The notes below the pieces were generated by a model, which was given only the letters and a program-made list of their open reading frames with translations, searched no databases and was not told the origin of the DNA. DNA of 64,000 bases from Tubulanus polymorphus (taxonomy: Eukaryota > Nemertea > Palaeonemertea > Tubulaniformes > Tubulanidae), in assembly GCF_964204645.1 (NCBI RefSeq), contig NC_134026.1:30876650-30940649 (forward strand), in the 5' to 3' direction. Position 1 is the first letter of the stretch. Every line of letters begins with the position of its first letter. The translations under genes and the position numbers were made by a program. Positions 1 through 12,020 of the stretch are shown here, in pieces.

Positions 1-1345
1 TAGTCAAATATAAAATATTTCATTAAATTGATCTTTTAGTTAGTATTGAAATACAAATAAAACAATGTTTTAAAAGAATATATATACAAATGAAATATTT
101 TTTAAAATATATACGAATAAAACAGTTTAAAAAGATACTTTGAGATAAAATATATACAAATGAAATAGTATAATATTCAGATAAAATAGTTTTTAGATAT
201 CATAGGTATTTCAAAATTCAGATATGAAATAGTTACTTTAATAGATTAAAATTAAGATAAAATAGTTTTTAGATATCATAGGTATTTTAAAATTCAGATA
301 TAAAATAGTTTCTTTAATAGATTAAAATTCAGATAAAATATTTACATTAAAATTGAAATAATTTAAAATCGTTTCTAGAATGGTCTTAAGATACGTGTAA
401 AATTGTTTTTAGAATTTTTTTAGAATTACTAGTTTAGAAGTATCAATGAAATTGTTTTCAGATATGAATATTTCAAAATTGATGCCGATGAAATAGTTTT
501 AGATGGATCACCTTGATCAATCACAATATTGAACCAAACCCCAAAAGACCTGTAATCAATCAGTGAAAGAATCAAATAAGTGATAATAATTCATATAAGG
601 TATGATTTTGGGCAATAGTAAAAACGAAACCAGGAAAATAATTAATCATATTCCGCAGATATTCAAAAACTGCAAATAATTTTGAGAACTGGTATGAAAT
701 TTTGGACAAGTTAGGATTGGAAAAGTTCAAATTTTTGGAAAGTTAAGATCAAGGACTCAAAATTTGTATTAAATTGGAATTTCAGCACTGAAGGACTCAA
801 AATTTAGGAATTTTGTTCATTCTCGGCAAGTGAAATAACTGGTACCACAAAAATACAACAAACTGTTCAACATGTGCAGTCTGACTGGATCTCAGTGAGT
901 AGAAATCTATTGATGATGCTGGATTTCGTGACCTCTTCACAACAATAATTACCAAGTGGCTGAGAAACTACAAGTAGCCACATTTCATGTAATAAATTTG
1001 TAGAATATATCGCATACTTTAATACAACTTATGCCATTTTTGGGGACCAAGGAAGCACCTGAGAACCTGATCTGATTAACTGCAATATGAATGATAGACC
1101 TCTTGCAAACAACTTCATCGTAGATTTCTTAAATCTATTGATAATTCACTCTCAACAGCTTTAATCTGACGTGTGTTTAGTGCATTGCTCGCCTACGTGG
1201 AAACAATTCCACGCTCTATCAACCACATTTCAATTGCTAAACGCAATTCCTGCAATCTAGACCCCAATCGAGGACCAGGAGTTACTTATGTCAGAGTGGC
1301 GTCTATTACTGAGTTGCTCGATTGTTATTAACTTAACAATTTTCC
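1..1345. other. AT-rich intergenic DNA, no gene seen
   Basis: Very AT-rich sequence without a convincing open frame on either strand. An imperfect doublet of about 76 bp lies at roughly 175-345: the block beginning ataaaatagtttttagatat starts at 181 and again at 257. Nothing else here can be supported. Confidence 0.6.
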
Positions 1346-1349
1346 TTTT

Positions 1350-1555
1350 AGACCATCTCCTCTATCATATCTCTCTAAACTCCTCTCTCTCATATCTCCC
1401 TAAACTCCTCTCTCATATCTCCATAAACTCCTCTATCATATCTCCATAAACTCCTCTATCATATCTCCATAAACTCTTTATTCCCTGAACCTCCTCTCTC
1501 ATACCTCCCTGAACCTCTTCTCTCATATATCAGACCTCCTCTCTCATATGCCTTA
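1350..1555. repeat. CT-rich minisatellite, 23-bp period
   Basis: The motif catatctccataaactcctc recurs with starts near 1391, 1414, 1437 and 1460, a 23-bp period. More diverged copies extend to about 1555. It is pyrimidine-rich on the plus strand. Confidence 0.75.
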
Positions 1556-2207
1556 TTGATCTCAACAAGAGATGCAGACTTATCATCAACAAGCATTTTG
1601 AATTCTCAACCCTTGATCCTGGTGATCGTTAGAATCAGTAGAGATCAATATCAATCAGTAAAACCCGATCACTGATGTGATAACAACGAATTTTCCAATC
1701 CAAGATCTTTATTTTATACTTTTTTTATCAGAGATTCTTAATCGATGCATTTTTGCAGATTTTTGCATTTTCCTATTCTATCCTATGTTCAATTATGAAC
1801 TCATAAATTCATGCATTGATCACCGATCCAGATGGTGATGGTTTCACACACAAGAAATGTAATGAAATTGATTACCGTAGTCTTTGCTGTGGTTTCCTTT
1901 CTTGTGCAATTTTTAATCCAGGCAATCTCATGTATATAAATATATATTCCTTTTCCTTATGAGTAACATTTTAAATCCTTCCGATCACATGTGAAGGATT
2001 TCCCTCCGTCGTTGAGCATTAGATATTAACATTTCAATCATTCAAGTTTTCATGTCATATTAAATTTATCTTTAATTCTGTAATTAGAAAAACAAATATG
2101 TTAATAACGATATAATGGTTTTACACTTGACGTATAAACGTCATAGTATTTGGGGGGGAGGGGGTAACATGGAACATTGAACAATCTGTTTCAATGTAGT
2201 TTCCTAA

Positions 2208-2362
2208 GGAATCGCATTATGTGAAACATAGCTGTTCCTTCTCCATGTTATTTTCAGCTTCATAAGGAAACACATTATGTGTGAAACATAGCTATTCCTT
2301 CTCCATGTTCCGATAAAGTTTGATAAAGAATCACATTATGTGAATCATAGCTGTTCCTTTTG
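2208..2362. repeat. Short tandem repeat, about 62 bp, 2.5 copies
   Basis: Three diverged copies of a unit containing cattatgtgaaacatagc and ttccttctccatgtt follow each other at about 2215, 2272 and 2333. No coding potential is seen. Confidence 0.6.
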
Positions 2363-2439
2363 ATTTGAAAAATCCACTTTTTTCAAACTCCATAGGAGTT
2401 ATTGTAGGAATTGATTCCCTGCATATCTCGAAAGACATT

Positions 2440-3315
2440 TACAACGGCCGACCATAGTAGTAAGTAGTGGCAAGGATGGTAAATGCTTCAGCATCATGAG
2501 AAGCAAAATGAACCTTAATAATAAGGTATTGTAATAGAAGTAGTAGCAAGGATGGTCTATATCCCGAAAGACATTTGAAAAGGCTGACCATAGGATTAAA
2601 ATTGATGACTCCTAAGAAGGCTACTTCCACAATCAGGTGGTATGGATGGTTACTGCTGCTAAGTAGTGGCAAAGATGGTAAATGCTTCAGCATCATGAGA
2701 AGCAAAATGAACCTTCATGATAAGGTGTTGTAATAGAAGTAGTAGCAAGGATGGTCTATATCCCGAAAGACATTTGAAAAGGCTGACCATAGGATTAGGA
2801 TAGATGACTCCTAAGAAGGCTACTTCCACAATCAGGTGGTATGGATGGTTACTACTGCAAAGTAGAAGCAAAGATGGTAAATGCTTCAGCATTGTGAGAA
2901 GCACAATGAATCTTAATAATAAGGTATTGTAATAGAAGTAGTAGCAAGGATGGTCTATATCCCGAAAGACATTTGAAAAGGCTGACCATAGGATTAAAAT
3001 TGATGACTCCTAAGAAGGCTACTTCCACAATCAGGTGGTATGGATGGTTACTGCTGCTAAGTAGTGGCAAAGATGGTAAATGCTTCAGCATCATGAGAAG
3101 CAAAATGAACCTTCGTAATAAGGTGTTGTAATAGAAGTAGTAGCAAGGATGGTCTATATCCCGAAAGACATTTGAAAAGGCTGACCATAGGATTAGGATA
3201 GATGACTCCTAAGAAGGCTACTTCCACAATCAGGTGGTATGGATGGTTACTACTGCAAAGTAGAAGCAAAGATGGTAAATGCTTCAGCATTGTGAGAAGC
3301 ACAATGAATCTTAAT
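2440..3315. repeat. 199-bp satellite, 4-5 copies
   Basis: The anchor aagtagtggc or aagtagaagc falls at 2462, 2661, 2860, 3059 and 3258, always 199 bp apart. Two variants exist. Type A has catcatgagaagcaaaatg and type B has cattgtgagaagcacaatg. The order is A, A, B, A, B, so the last four copies form two A-B dimers. Each unit contains cccgaaagacatttgaaaag. Open frames of 80-126 codons on the minus strand are a by-product of the repeat and are not annotated as genes. Confidence 0.85.
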
Positions 3316-3756
3316 GAATATGGGTCGGAACAAAAATGGTGTGGAACACAGTGGGACGTACAGTCAAAAAAAGAAATAAATAAATGATATAAAATGTATA
3401 TGAATGAGATGATGGATAAAAATTTCCTTTCATCCAAAAAATAAATAAATTGATGAAATGATTATGAATTTTTTTATATTTTTATCTTTTTAAATTTTTT
3501 TGGAGATTAACCGTAAAACTCCATAAAATCCATATTTACAAGGCTGGTTTTTATTTTTTCATATTTTTTTCAAATAAAAATAAGGAAGGACTGCACGCCC
3601 ACTGGTTCAAGGAGTGTTGACAGATATTTAACACTGCGCAACCTGCAGATCGACGAAGGAGGAAGGGAAAACTGAGTTTCAAGAAGTGCCGATCTGCAGA
3701 CGTGCATGGGCTGATGTTGTTGCCCGGGTGATGGCGAGTGAAGGGGCTATATTATA
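3316..3756. other. Intergenic, downstream of the 3757-5072 gene
   Basis: AT-rich flank followed by a more GC-balanced stretch at 3590-3740. It would contain the 3' UTR of the minus-strand gene that ends at 3757. No other feature is seen. Confidence 0.4.
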
Positions 3757-5072
3757 TTAATGAGTTCGCCTGCGTTTAACTAATTCATATTTGCCTTTAA
3801 AGGCCCCTTCAACGTCGCGGAGCATTTTAATAGGATCATTATACTCGATGTTTCTTGACCAACCAGGGCCGCGCGCGATGAGCTCGACAGCGGGGGAAGG
3901 TGGTGGCCCCGCTGGAGCGCCCGATGTCGATGCCTGGGCGGGCGTATTATTATTTTCATAATCATCATCACTTTCTTCATCTTCAAGTCTTCTTTTTCTA
4001 TTTCTTGTATTATTTGATCTAGTTGTCGAAGTTGTAGTAGTACTAGTCGCAGTTGAAGTAGGTGGTCGTGGTCGTCTTTTCTTAGTAGTGGTAGTAGTGG
4101 TAGTAGTAGTAGAATTAGTAGTAGTTGCAGGTGGTTGTCGTGGTCGTCGTGGTGGTCTAATATCATCGCGAGGTGGTGGTGTTGCGGGCCCTGGTGGTGG
4201 CGCTCCAGGAGTGGCGAATTCCTCCTCATCACTGCTCTCCTCCTCAAAATTTGGTTGTGGAAGTGGGGGAGGACGAGCTGCACGTTTGCCTTTTTTTTTT
4301 GATTTCGGACGCCCCGTACCTTCTGTATAATCTATTTCTTTTGTATTACGACGGGGCGACCGACGCAGTGAAGGCGTCTGAAGCTGTGGCGCCTCTGTCG
4401 GGGTCACCACTGCAGGGGCGACCTCCTGCTCCACATTTACGGGAGAAGCAGGGTCCACCTCCTGCAAAGGAACCAACTCAAATGGTGGAATTATTTTAGG
4501 AGGAGTTGGCTCCTTAGGCCCGCAGATATTTGCAACGCACCTTTTGTAAACGTTTTTCAATCCCGGAAGTGCTCTGCGGGCTGCTTCAGACTGGTCTTTC
4601 ATTATATTATCAATTATATCCAAATCTGGAATGAAAAAAAAAAAACATTAAGGATCATGCATATTACACATAAATGACATGTTCGCATATAATTATCATA
4701 TTTGTAAATAGTAACCTATAAAATAATGCAGTTATCCAATAGTTGAATGTGATGTGATGGAAAAAACGAAGAGAGTTGGGTAAGAAGGGTCATTTGAACG
4801 TTTGGAAGCGATCGTAAGCTTATTTTGCGAGAAGTGATCATGTCACTGGTTGTACGATACGGTTGTACAACTAACTCCGTTGTAACTACACTTTTAACCC
4901 CTTTCATGATTTGCATCATCCATTACATAATAACGATAAGTCGACAGTATATTATCAGTGAGGCTGATGATTGAATCTTTCGATACACATTTTATGTCTT
5001 ATATACTTACATATTTCAGAACCAACCCTGTATGTGGACGGGTACACTTTTGTTAATCCATTAATGGAACTA
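3757..5072 (-). CDS. Unrecognised protein with possible histone-fold start and long charged Pro/Ser/Thr tail (5' end missing)
   Basis: Two exons are visible on the minus strand: 5072-5011 and 4625-3757. The first has an acceptor ending acaatcag and a donor gtaagtat; the second follows an acceptor ending cattccag. Both exons share one phase: the T left by the first joins AT of the second to give Tyr. About 309 residues are visible, ending in TAA at 3757-3759; upstream exons and the start codon were not found. The opening LTKVYPSTYRVGSE...LDIIDNIMKDQSEAARRA resembles histone H2B from its LKQVHPDTG region through helix 2, but the rest of the fold is not recognisable. After that come an SPRR basic motif, KSKKKGKR, an acidic ESSDEEE run, Pro-rich and Thr-rich stretches and a second basic/acidic patch RKRRLEDEESDDD. 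This suggests a nuclear chromatin-associated protein, by inference only. No family is confidently recognised. Confidence 0.5.
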
Positions 5073-6079
5073 CTGATTGTAATAAATTACATCCTACCAT
5101 TACCTTGACAATCAATTTTGGTAGCAAATCATGAATCAAAAATACACTTGATTTTTTTCTGGGGTGATGATGTACCAGGTTCCAGGTGACAAAAACTATA
5201 CATTATAATGAATGGAATTGTTACCCATGACCCTGGTTTCAAAATCTGGGAACCTCTTTGGAATAACACGCATGATAACTTTTCATTTATCAACCAATTG
5301 AAGTGGAAACTTTGCAACGATAAAAGATCTAATTTAAAACAACAGACGTCGCGCTGTATCAACAAAAAATTAATTGATAATTCCTTTTATTCAGTAATTA
5401 CTTTTCAAATGGACGAGTGAAAAATGAGTCCAAACTTCAGAAATGTATTCAATTATTTTGTAGAACACTTTTTACTTGCATACAGGGCCACACTCCATCC
5501 ACGGTAAGTGGGAGAACTTGCATTTCATTTCCTCTGAACATGAGGCAAGTGTGTACATATTATATTTTCTTCTGAATTTTCTCAAAAATGAAGATAAAAA
5601 TATGACTGATTTTTTTTTATTTTATTGTTTAAACTATTTACAGCATGAATTAAAACAGAAAAACGACACAAATAATTTCACTTCGCTGAATCTAAAACCA
5701 GTAAAAACCATTTCACACAACACTGCCCATACTGCACCTTCAGAAACAACACTCGCTACAAATATAATACATTCATTTTGAAGAACAATATTTCACTATC
5801 AACATAAATGGCTGTAATTTATTTTTCCCAATAGAATATTCATTGTCAGCAATAGGCCTATCGGTACTCCACATATTCATTACATAACTCACCTAGAATG
5901 TATAATTCATCGTACAGCAGCCATTCATTTATTCAGATCAACAAAATTCCATGCACAGCCATTTCAGCTGATATTCACCATACAGTAGCCTCCGCCTAAA
6001 CTGCTACAGTTGCACCGGGTTTGTAAGAATTGCAAAAATCAATTGATGAAAAGATTTATTGAGCCTAATAGCGGTCAAA
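5073..6079. other. Intergenic or intronic sequence, no supported exon
   Basis: The region probably includes an intron or upstream part of the 3757-5072 gene, but no further exon with matching phase was found. The stretch 5640-5780 resembles 8080-8350 (both contain aaaaaccatttcacac and cagaaacaac), so both belong to one dispersed repeat. Confidence 0.4.
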
Positions 6080-6530
6080 ATTAGGATAGGATAGGATAGG
6101 ATAGGATTGTAAATTTCTATAGCGCCTTGTAAATAGCAGGGCGATTATCAAAGGCGCTCTCCAGACGAAGATGATGACCTGAACAGAAATGTCTTGAGCT
6201 GTGCTTTGAATGCTGGCAGAGAGTCAATATCACGGAGAGGTTGCGGAAGGGAGTTCCACACTGTAGGTGCAAATGTCTCAAATGCGCGTCCGCCGAATGA
6301 CCTAAGACGACATGATTTGACTAACAGAAGGTTCTGCGACTCGGAACAAAGTGTTCGGACTGGTCTGTAAACTGTAAACAGGTTGGAGAGGTAAGAGGGT
6401 GCCAAGTTATGGAGGCACTCGAAAACCAGCAAAGCAACTTTAAATAAGATCCGTTTGCGTACTGGAAGTGAACGGAGAATCAGAGAGATGTGATCACGTG
6501 ACTTAGTGAGTGTAATAATCACGTGATTAT
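6080..6530 (-). mobile_element. 5'-truncated non-LTR retrotransposon (LINE) 3' end
   Basis: The minus-strand frame 6522-6148 encodes the block that follows the reverse transcriptase domain in jockey/CR1/L2-type LINEs: RKRILFKVALLVFECLHNLA, then PSYLSNLF, then RSFGGRAFETFAPTVWNSLP and a final LPAFKAQLKTFLF. A short tail of (ATCCT)n, read on the minus strand from 6110-6085, follows the stop, as expected for a LINE 3' terminus. The catalytic domain is absent, so this is a dead 5'-truncated copy. It was assigned by family pattern, not by search. Confidence 0.8.
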
Positions 6531-7290
6531 CAAGTTCTTTGTATTTTATACAATCTGACCATGTAGTGAATCCCCAAATTTCTTCTATAACTCTTTCAGA
6601 GCCCAGTCCACTTTCGTCTACAGATTATTTCAGGTCGTACTGTGCCCTGTCGACTTTCGTCGACATTTCTTATAGCAGTTTTATTTTTAGTTTTTCGCAT
6701 AGAATTCAGCAGAGAACCTGCCGCTAGACGGCTTGATTAAATGGCAGCGCCCGTTAGTTTGTTTTTATGCTGCGTTTTTGTGGTGTTGCTATTCAAAATC
6801 ATTGAGTTTTTTGCATTTGAAAGGTCACGTGATTTAATTATTAGCTCATTTTCTAATTATAATTACCCATATAATTTATATTTCTGACCGTAGACATTGA
6901 ATATTCCATTGTCAGCTGTTAGCTGAGGCTAGATACCCGATTTGTTCATTTTGATACATGAAATTTAGGGGGTTATCAAATAAAAAGGTAACCGATTATA
7001 ATTTATGCAAATTAGCTCATTTGCATAGGACGTCACTTTCGGTCAGAAAAATTACCACCAAAATTTTCCAAGGGTCATACCCTACAAACTTAATGTTTCT
7101 TTATCCCATTTTCATAATGGAAATTATGACCAGTTTAAGTCATGCGTGTGCATTAATAGAACATAAGGCCTAATCACTAACAGTAAAAATACATAAAGAT
7201 GTTCTCATGTTTTTATGTATTTTTGCTAACAGAGATAGAAGGTTGATAGTACATACACGTATTCTATAATATAGGCGAACAGCCGTTACA
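6531..7290. other. Intergenic, no gene seen
   Basis: No supported exon, repeat or RNA. Small plus-strand frames at 6539 and 6958 lack any recognisable protein pattern. Confidence 0.4.
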
Positions 7291-7319
7291 GTTTACCGGT
7301 TCAGGCAGATAATAAACGG

Positions 7320-7770
7320 AAATGAAGTGAACATTAACGGGATATGGGAAGCGTTCTGGGAAACCAGGTCATTATGGATTTGAACCCCGTACATTACCAT
7401 TGCATCCCCGGCAAGACACTTATCCTCATTTCCTCTCTCCACCCAGAAGTAAATGGGTACCTGGCCCGATAGATGACCCCTGAGCACCTAGCGGCTGTTC
7501 GGATGTTGCTTCTCCCCAGGGGCGGGTCCATAGTCATGGCTTAGACTTAAGACTAGTCTAAGACAATTTTAGTTATATAGCTAATCTAACAGCTTAAGAT
7601 CAGTCTTAAGATTTAAGACCACTTTTGGACTTAAGTCTCGACTATGGAACCGGCCCCAGGAGACTATTAAATGGCTGGGGCAATAAAACCGAAAATGTAA
7701 AGCGCTCTGAGCAGCAGCTGGATTTAGGGCTATATTAGACACATAATATTATTGTTATTATTATCATCGA
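7320..7770 (+). mobile_element. SINE-like retroposon split by a MITE
   Basis: The left part (7320-7519) contains cctctctccacccagaag and aaatgggtacctggcccga. The right part (7657-7770) contains aaatggctggggcaataaa, tgtaaagcgctctgagc and a (TTA/TTG)n tail. This layout is typical of invertebrate SINEs whose 3' part ends in gcgct plus a simple repeat. A 137-bp MITE at 7520-7656 interrupts it. Confidence 0.55.
7520..7656 (+). mobile_element. PIF/Harbinger-like MITE, copy 1
   Basis: A 137-bp element with inverted ends, starting GGGCGGGTCCATAGTC and ending GACTATGGAACCGGCCC, flanked on both sides by CAG (7517-7519 and 7657-7659). A GGG terminus with a 3-bp target duplication fits PIF/Harbinger-derived MITEs. 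The centre has cttaagactagtctaag and gctaatctaac, the module that is amplified in the arrays at 32, 51.8 and 57.6 kb. No transposase is encoded. Confidence 0.75.
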
Positions 7771-8159
7771 ACAGAGCAATATACCATAAAAGGCAAAACA
7801 TATGTATCGAAAAACAACATTTCATCTTTATTTCATCGAATTGAACAGATTATACCAGGTATAGACCGTCTACCAGTTTAAGTGAAGTCTACAGTATCAT
7901 TAAGGGCAAAATATCCATCAAAATGCGATACGTTTGAAAATATGTTTTTGTAATATGAATTTTCACCGAATTTTATTTCGAAAAATTGTGATACACAGTA
8001 TTTCCTTAGAGTACTGCACATTTCCATATGGTTTTTGCTAAGTAAGTCTAGTTCATTTCCATTTCATGACAAACAGAAAAAGGACACAAAAAATTTCATT
8101 CAAATTTCTTCTGTATTTTCTGTATTTTCATCATCAATCAAAAAACTTAAACTTTTACT

Positions 8160-8345
8160 TTCAGAAACAACTGCCGGGGTAAGATCCATTTCACTCGACA
8201 CTGCCCGCTGCTGTACAATCATGCTGTACCTTCAGAAACTACCACTAGGGGTGCAAACCATTTCGCACGACACTGTCTGTTGCTGTACCTTTAGAAACAA
8301 CCACCAGGGGTAAAAACCATTTCACACGACTCTGTCCACTGCTGC
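8160..8345. repeat. Irregular three-copy repeat
   Basis: Copies of cagaaacaactgccgggg, cagaaactaccactagggg and tagaaacaaccaccagggg begin at about 8162, 8233 and 8291. Each is followed by an accatttcacacgac-like block. Related sequence occurs at 5640-5780. Confidence 0.5.
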
Positions 8346-8939
8346 AACTTCATACAATTAAATCCATTCACTACAAATTATAATAAGATTTTTGTCTATA
8401 AAAATCAAACGTCATTAAACAGCGAACAATAAACGATATTTAGAATTAGGCCTATATCACATGAATTCATTAAGTATTTCAAATAATCACTACTTACCCT
8501 TCAAGTATAGAATCATTCAGTGGAATAATTCACTATAAATACAGCTGCAGTTGTTTACAGAAAAAACAATACGAAATGTCCCTGTCGAACTTGTAAGGTG
8601 TAAAACAGGATAGACCTAGATAAATGTCAGGCCTGGATAACGGTAGAGGAAATACTTTTTATGGCTGCAAGAAAATAAAAGAATTCTGAAAAATAAAACA
8701 TTAAGTCAAAGGGTAGGCCTATCTGAAGACATCCTCGCTTGCGAGGGGTCCGGTATCACTCCCAAACTCGCTTCCACCAGCCCCCCTGGCTTCACGACGC
8801 GTGATTTCATTACTGGCGCTGTTGCGCATGACGTCATATATCGACTTGCGAAATACTTCCTTGTTCGCTGATTGGTCCATTTATCGGTAATTCCAACAGA
8901 AGCCTAATATCATTTGTAACAAGCGCTGTGATTGGTACA
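8346..8939. other. Intergenic, no gene seen
   Basis: No exon or RNA could be supported. The part 8720-8900 is more GC-rich than its surroundings but has no distinct feature. Confidence 0.35.
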
Positions 8940-9040
8940 ACCGGATTCTGGTCAGCTAGTAACGACTCGTGAGGTCAAGGGATTCGGCGAACAGCTTTAG
9001 CGTAGAGGGTTCGAATCCCTTGACGGGTGAAGATTATCTG
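8940..9040 (+). mobile_element. tRNA-derived sequence (SINE head or pseudo-tRNA)
   Basis: Contains a good RNA polymerase III B box, gagggttcgaatcccttga, with a T-arm stem gaggg/ccctt. The 5' half does not form a proper acceptor or anticodon arm, so a functional tRNA is unlikely. Confidence 0.45.
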
Positions 9041-9103
9041 AAGAACAGCTAGAGGAAATTTGATAAAATCTGGTCTCAGAACGAAATGAATCACACAGTT
9101 CCG

Positions 9104-9325
9104 TTACTGACTAAACTGTAATCCGGATACTGAGTAAACTGTGGTCCGGATACTGAGTAAACTGTGGTCCGGATACTGAGTAAACTGTGATCCGGATACT
9201 GAGTAAACTGTGGTCCGGATACTGAGTAAACTGTCATCCGGATGCTGAGTAAACTGTGGTCTGGATACTGAATAAACTGTGGTCCGGATACTGAGTAAAC
9301 TGTGGTCCGGATACTGAGTAAACTC
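9104..9325. repeat. 23-bp minisatellite, about 9 copies
   Basis: The unit actgagtaaactgtggtcc plus ggat repeats every 23 bp with single-base variants (gtggtcc, gtgatcc, gtcatcc). It creates a spurious minus-strand frame. Related wording (gactaaaccgcagtccagtt) recurs at 9850-10165. Confidence 0.85.
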
Positions 9326-9559
9326 ACTGTATAAGACTCAGTACCTAACAAGGTGCCAACCTTTGACCGTAATAATGAATCCATTACAAAATAAATCGTG
9401 TGCAAACTGTATTTGCCGCAAGGCCACAATATCTAGGATTCGCCAACAATTAGACGATGAAGATTCTGACTATGAGCCCAGTTAGTGAAGGACATTTGTA
9501 TCAAACATCAGTTTAGATCTAGTATAAACATTGAGTGGGTGCGGCTTGAGACTAGTTCA

Positions 9560-9690
9560 CAGATAAGCTCATGATAGCAGTGGCGAGATGTACCTCCTTC
9601 CTGCCATAATCTCAGGATCTCAAACTGTTTTGAGCAACTACCTTGAGATACGAGGAATAAAGTTTAACCAATCAATCAAAAATAGTGATC
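9560..9690 (+). mobile_element. Possible retroposon 3' end
   Basis: Sequence ending gaggaataaagtttaacc then a short (AATC)n run resembles the 3' end of a LINE or SINE. No coding part remains. The assignment is by appearance only. Confidence 0.3.
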
Positions 9691-9849
9691 CTGAATTTCC
9701 TGACGGTTGATGAATGATTAATAAAAAAAGAAAATCACATGTTTTCGGATCCTGGAGTCAAAGAGAAAAACGAAAGTACCGTAAAGTACTAGTGCTACTT
9801 TTCAGCGGTATCTAAAAAGTTGGTCCCATAATGTGACGGGTATCTGGAT

Positions 9850-10165
9850 ATGAACTAAACAGCCGTGCGGTTCCTGACTAAACTATCAACTAAACCGCAG
9901 TCCAGTTATTGACTAAAATATGGACTAAACCATAGTACACTAAAATATGGACTACACCGCAGTCCAGTTATTGACTAAAATATGGACTAAACCGTAGTCC
10001 ACTAAAACATGGACTACACCGCAGTCCAGTTATTGACTAAAATATGGATTAAACGGTAGTACAGTTATTGACTAAAATATGGACTACACCGCAGTCCAGT
10101 TACTGATTAAAATAAGGACTAAACTGCAGTCTGCTTCCTGACTAAATGGACTGAACCGCGCAGTC
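9850..10165. repeat. Tandem repeat, interlocked units
   Basis: Units built from gactaaaatatggactaaac and accgcagtccagttattgac recur about five times, with some copies shortened to cactaaaatatggactac. It looks like an irregular expansion of a sequence related to the 9104-9325 minisatellite. Confidence 0.7.
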
Positions 10166-11925
10166 CAGTTACTTGATTTATTAAACATAAATAAGGATTT
10201 TCTATGAAATGCATTGGTCTGGAAGCCTACACAGTTTAAATTATTTATGTTGTAACTTATCTCTATTGACTGGAATATGAATAACATGATGAATATTTCA
10301 CAATTTGGACAATATTTGGAACCGAAACCAGGAAATGAAGTTACTTCCTCGAGTTAATTCTCATCCACCAGAGCCTCTACTCACTATTCAATTCAATTCA
10401 ATTCAAACTTAATTCACCATAGATTCGATAGCAAATTCAATTAAGTTTGAGAGTTTTCCAAACTTAAAAAGAGAATTGAAAGAAATTGACATTAGATGAT
10501 ATTAGATTTTTTAATTGATGATATTCGAAATAATTGAGATTTAGGCAATTTGAGATTTAGGAAATCAAATAATGCGGAGATTTGAGATAAAATAATTGTG
10601 ATTGTGAATTTGAGATCAAATAATTTCGGATGTTGGAAATCAAATAATTTGAGATGTTCATGAAAAATAATCGAGAATTTGAGATACCCCAGATTGAGAT
10701 TGATGAAGTAGACTTTGTACTTACTCAAATCAAAAAACGCGCCGAGGGTTTCAGGGTCGAGCGTCAGCACCTCGGCGCGAACCAGCTTCAACAGTCCCGA
10801 AAAAAGGTCATATTTTGTAGACATATTCAAAGTTGAAGTTCAAGTTTTAATTGTTGAAGTTGTAATTGTTGTAGTTGTCGTTGTACTGCTGCTGTTGCTT
10901 TTATAACTGTTGCTTTTTTAACTGCTGCTGTTGATGCTGCTGCTGCTACTGCAATGTAAAAACAATCTTATAAAAATCAAGAAAATCGAAAATTATTGAC
11001 TCTAAGAAATAGCTAAATCGAGTTTCTATTAAGTAATAATAATAATTAACATTAAATTATTTTATCATTATTTTCTTAATAATAGATATAGAAGCCAGCA
11101 GGATTAAGTTGAACGACGCTTCGAATGAAAGGTTTCTATGGATTCGAGTCATGGTTCAATAGACTGAGCTGTCTGTGTATTACACCTAGGCATGTCAACT
11201 AGCCGCTTTAGCGCTAGATTTGAACACCAGAAAAACTGCTTCCGAAAATTTCATAAATAAGTTTAATAAATTTCCTCAATAAAATCACAATAACGTCTTC
11301 ATTATTACGAGAGCGAAATTGCAAATCAAACGTTGAAATTTACTTCTAAATGTTAAAAACACCATTTGGACAATTTAGAGCAAAAGGAACGTCAAAATGG
11401 AAATGTCATAATTAAACACCTATATGATATAATCCGAACTTTCGGAACTCTTGAAATTGTCTTACATAAAGCCGTATGCGAAACCTAAGGTCTATATGTA
11501 TAAAATTTACAAGTAAGATTGATAAATAAATTTTATCGAAAGAATTAAATAAAATGGACGACGTTTGCTTACCTGAAAAATGGCCGAACTGGAAGGAGGG
11601 ATCAGCTGACCTGAGTTTTTATACTGACAGTGTGACGTCACTGATCCTGACCAATGAAAAGTACCAATATTACCGCCAAGTCTAGAAAATAATTTTCTGA
11701 TGGGATTCGAACCTGATCAACGCCACAAAAATTCCATTTGGTTCAAATCCACGCAAATTCAATTAATATTCACACTGATGTGTCCTCAGTTTACCCCAGT
11801 TATCTGTTTAACTTAATCCGTTTGACAAACTGTTTAAGATACATTCTGAAAATCGATTTTAAGCAAACTGAACACATACGAAATCACATACGAGACAAAC
11901 TTACACACCCGAGTGATTACCATAG
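10166..11925. other. Intergenic, low-complexity tracts
   Basis: Holds an (ATTCA)n-like run near 10390, a degenerate tttgagatcaaataat repeat at 10540-10690, and a (GTTGCTGCT)-type run at 10850-10950. No supported gene. Confidence 0.4.
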
Positions 11926-12020
11926 ATCTATGGTCTAGTGGTTAGAATTCCCGCCTGGTAACCCGGAGACCGCAGTTTCGAGTCCTGCCGGTTCGAACTT
12001 CGCTTTTTTATTTCACGGGA
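11926..12020 (+). mobile_element. tRNA-derived sequence (SINE head or pseudo-tRNA)
   Basis: An A-box-like tggtctagtggttagaattc is followed 30 bases later by the B box gtttcgagtcctgcc and then a run of T at 12005. The acceptor strands do not pair and the anticodon arm is irregular, so it is scored as a SINE head rather than a tRNA gene. Confidence 0.5.

Noticed and set aside
2439-3437. Four minus-strand ORFs of 80-126 codons sharing sequence
   Set aside because: They are produced by the 199-bp satellite, overlap each other and show no domain.
3780-4499. Overlapping ORFs in other frames across the charged-tail exon
   Set aside because: They are frame shadows of the low-complexity tail of the 3757-5072 gene.
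9104-9325. CRISPR-like array
   Set aside because: Units are directly adjacent without unique spacers, in an animal genome; it is a minisatellite.
11926-12020. Functional tRNA gene
   Set aside because: The boxes are present but the acceptor stem and anticodon arm do not pair; better explained as a SINE head.
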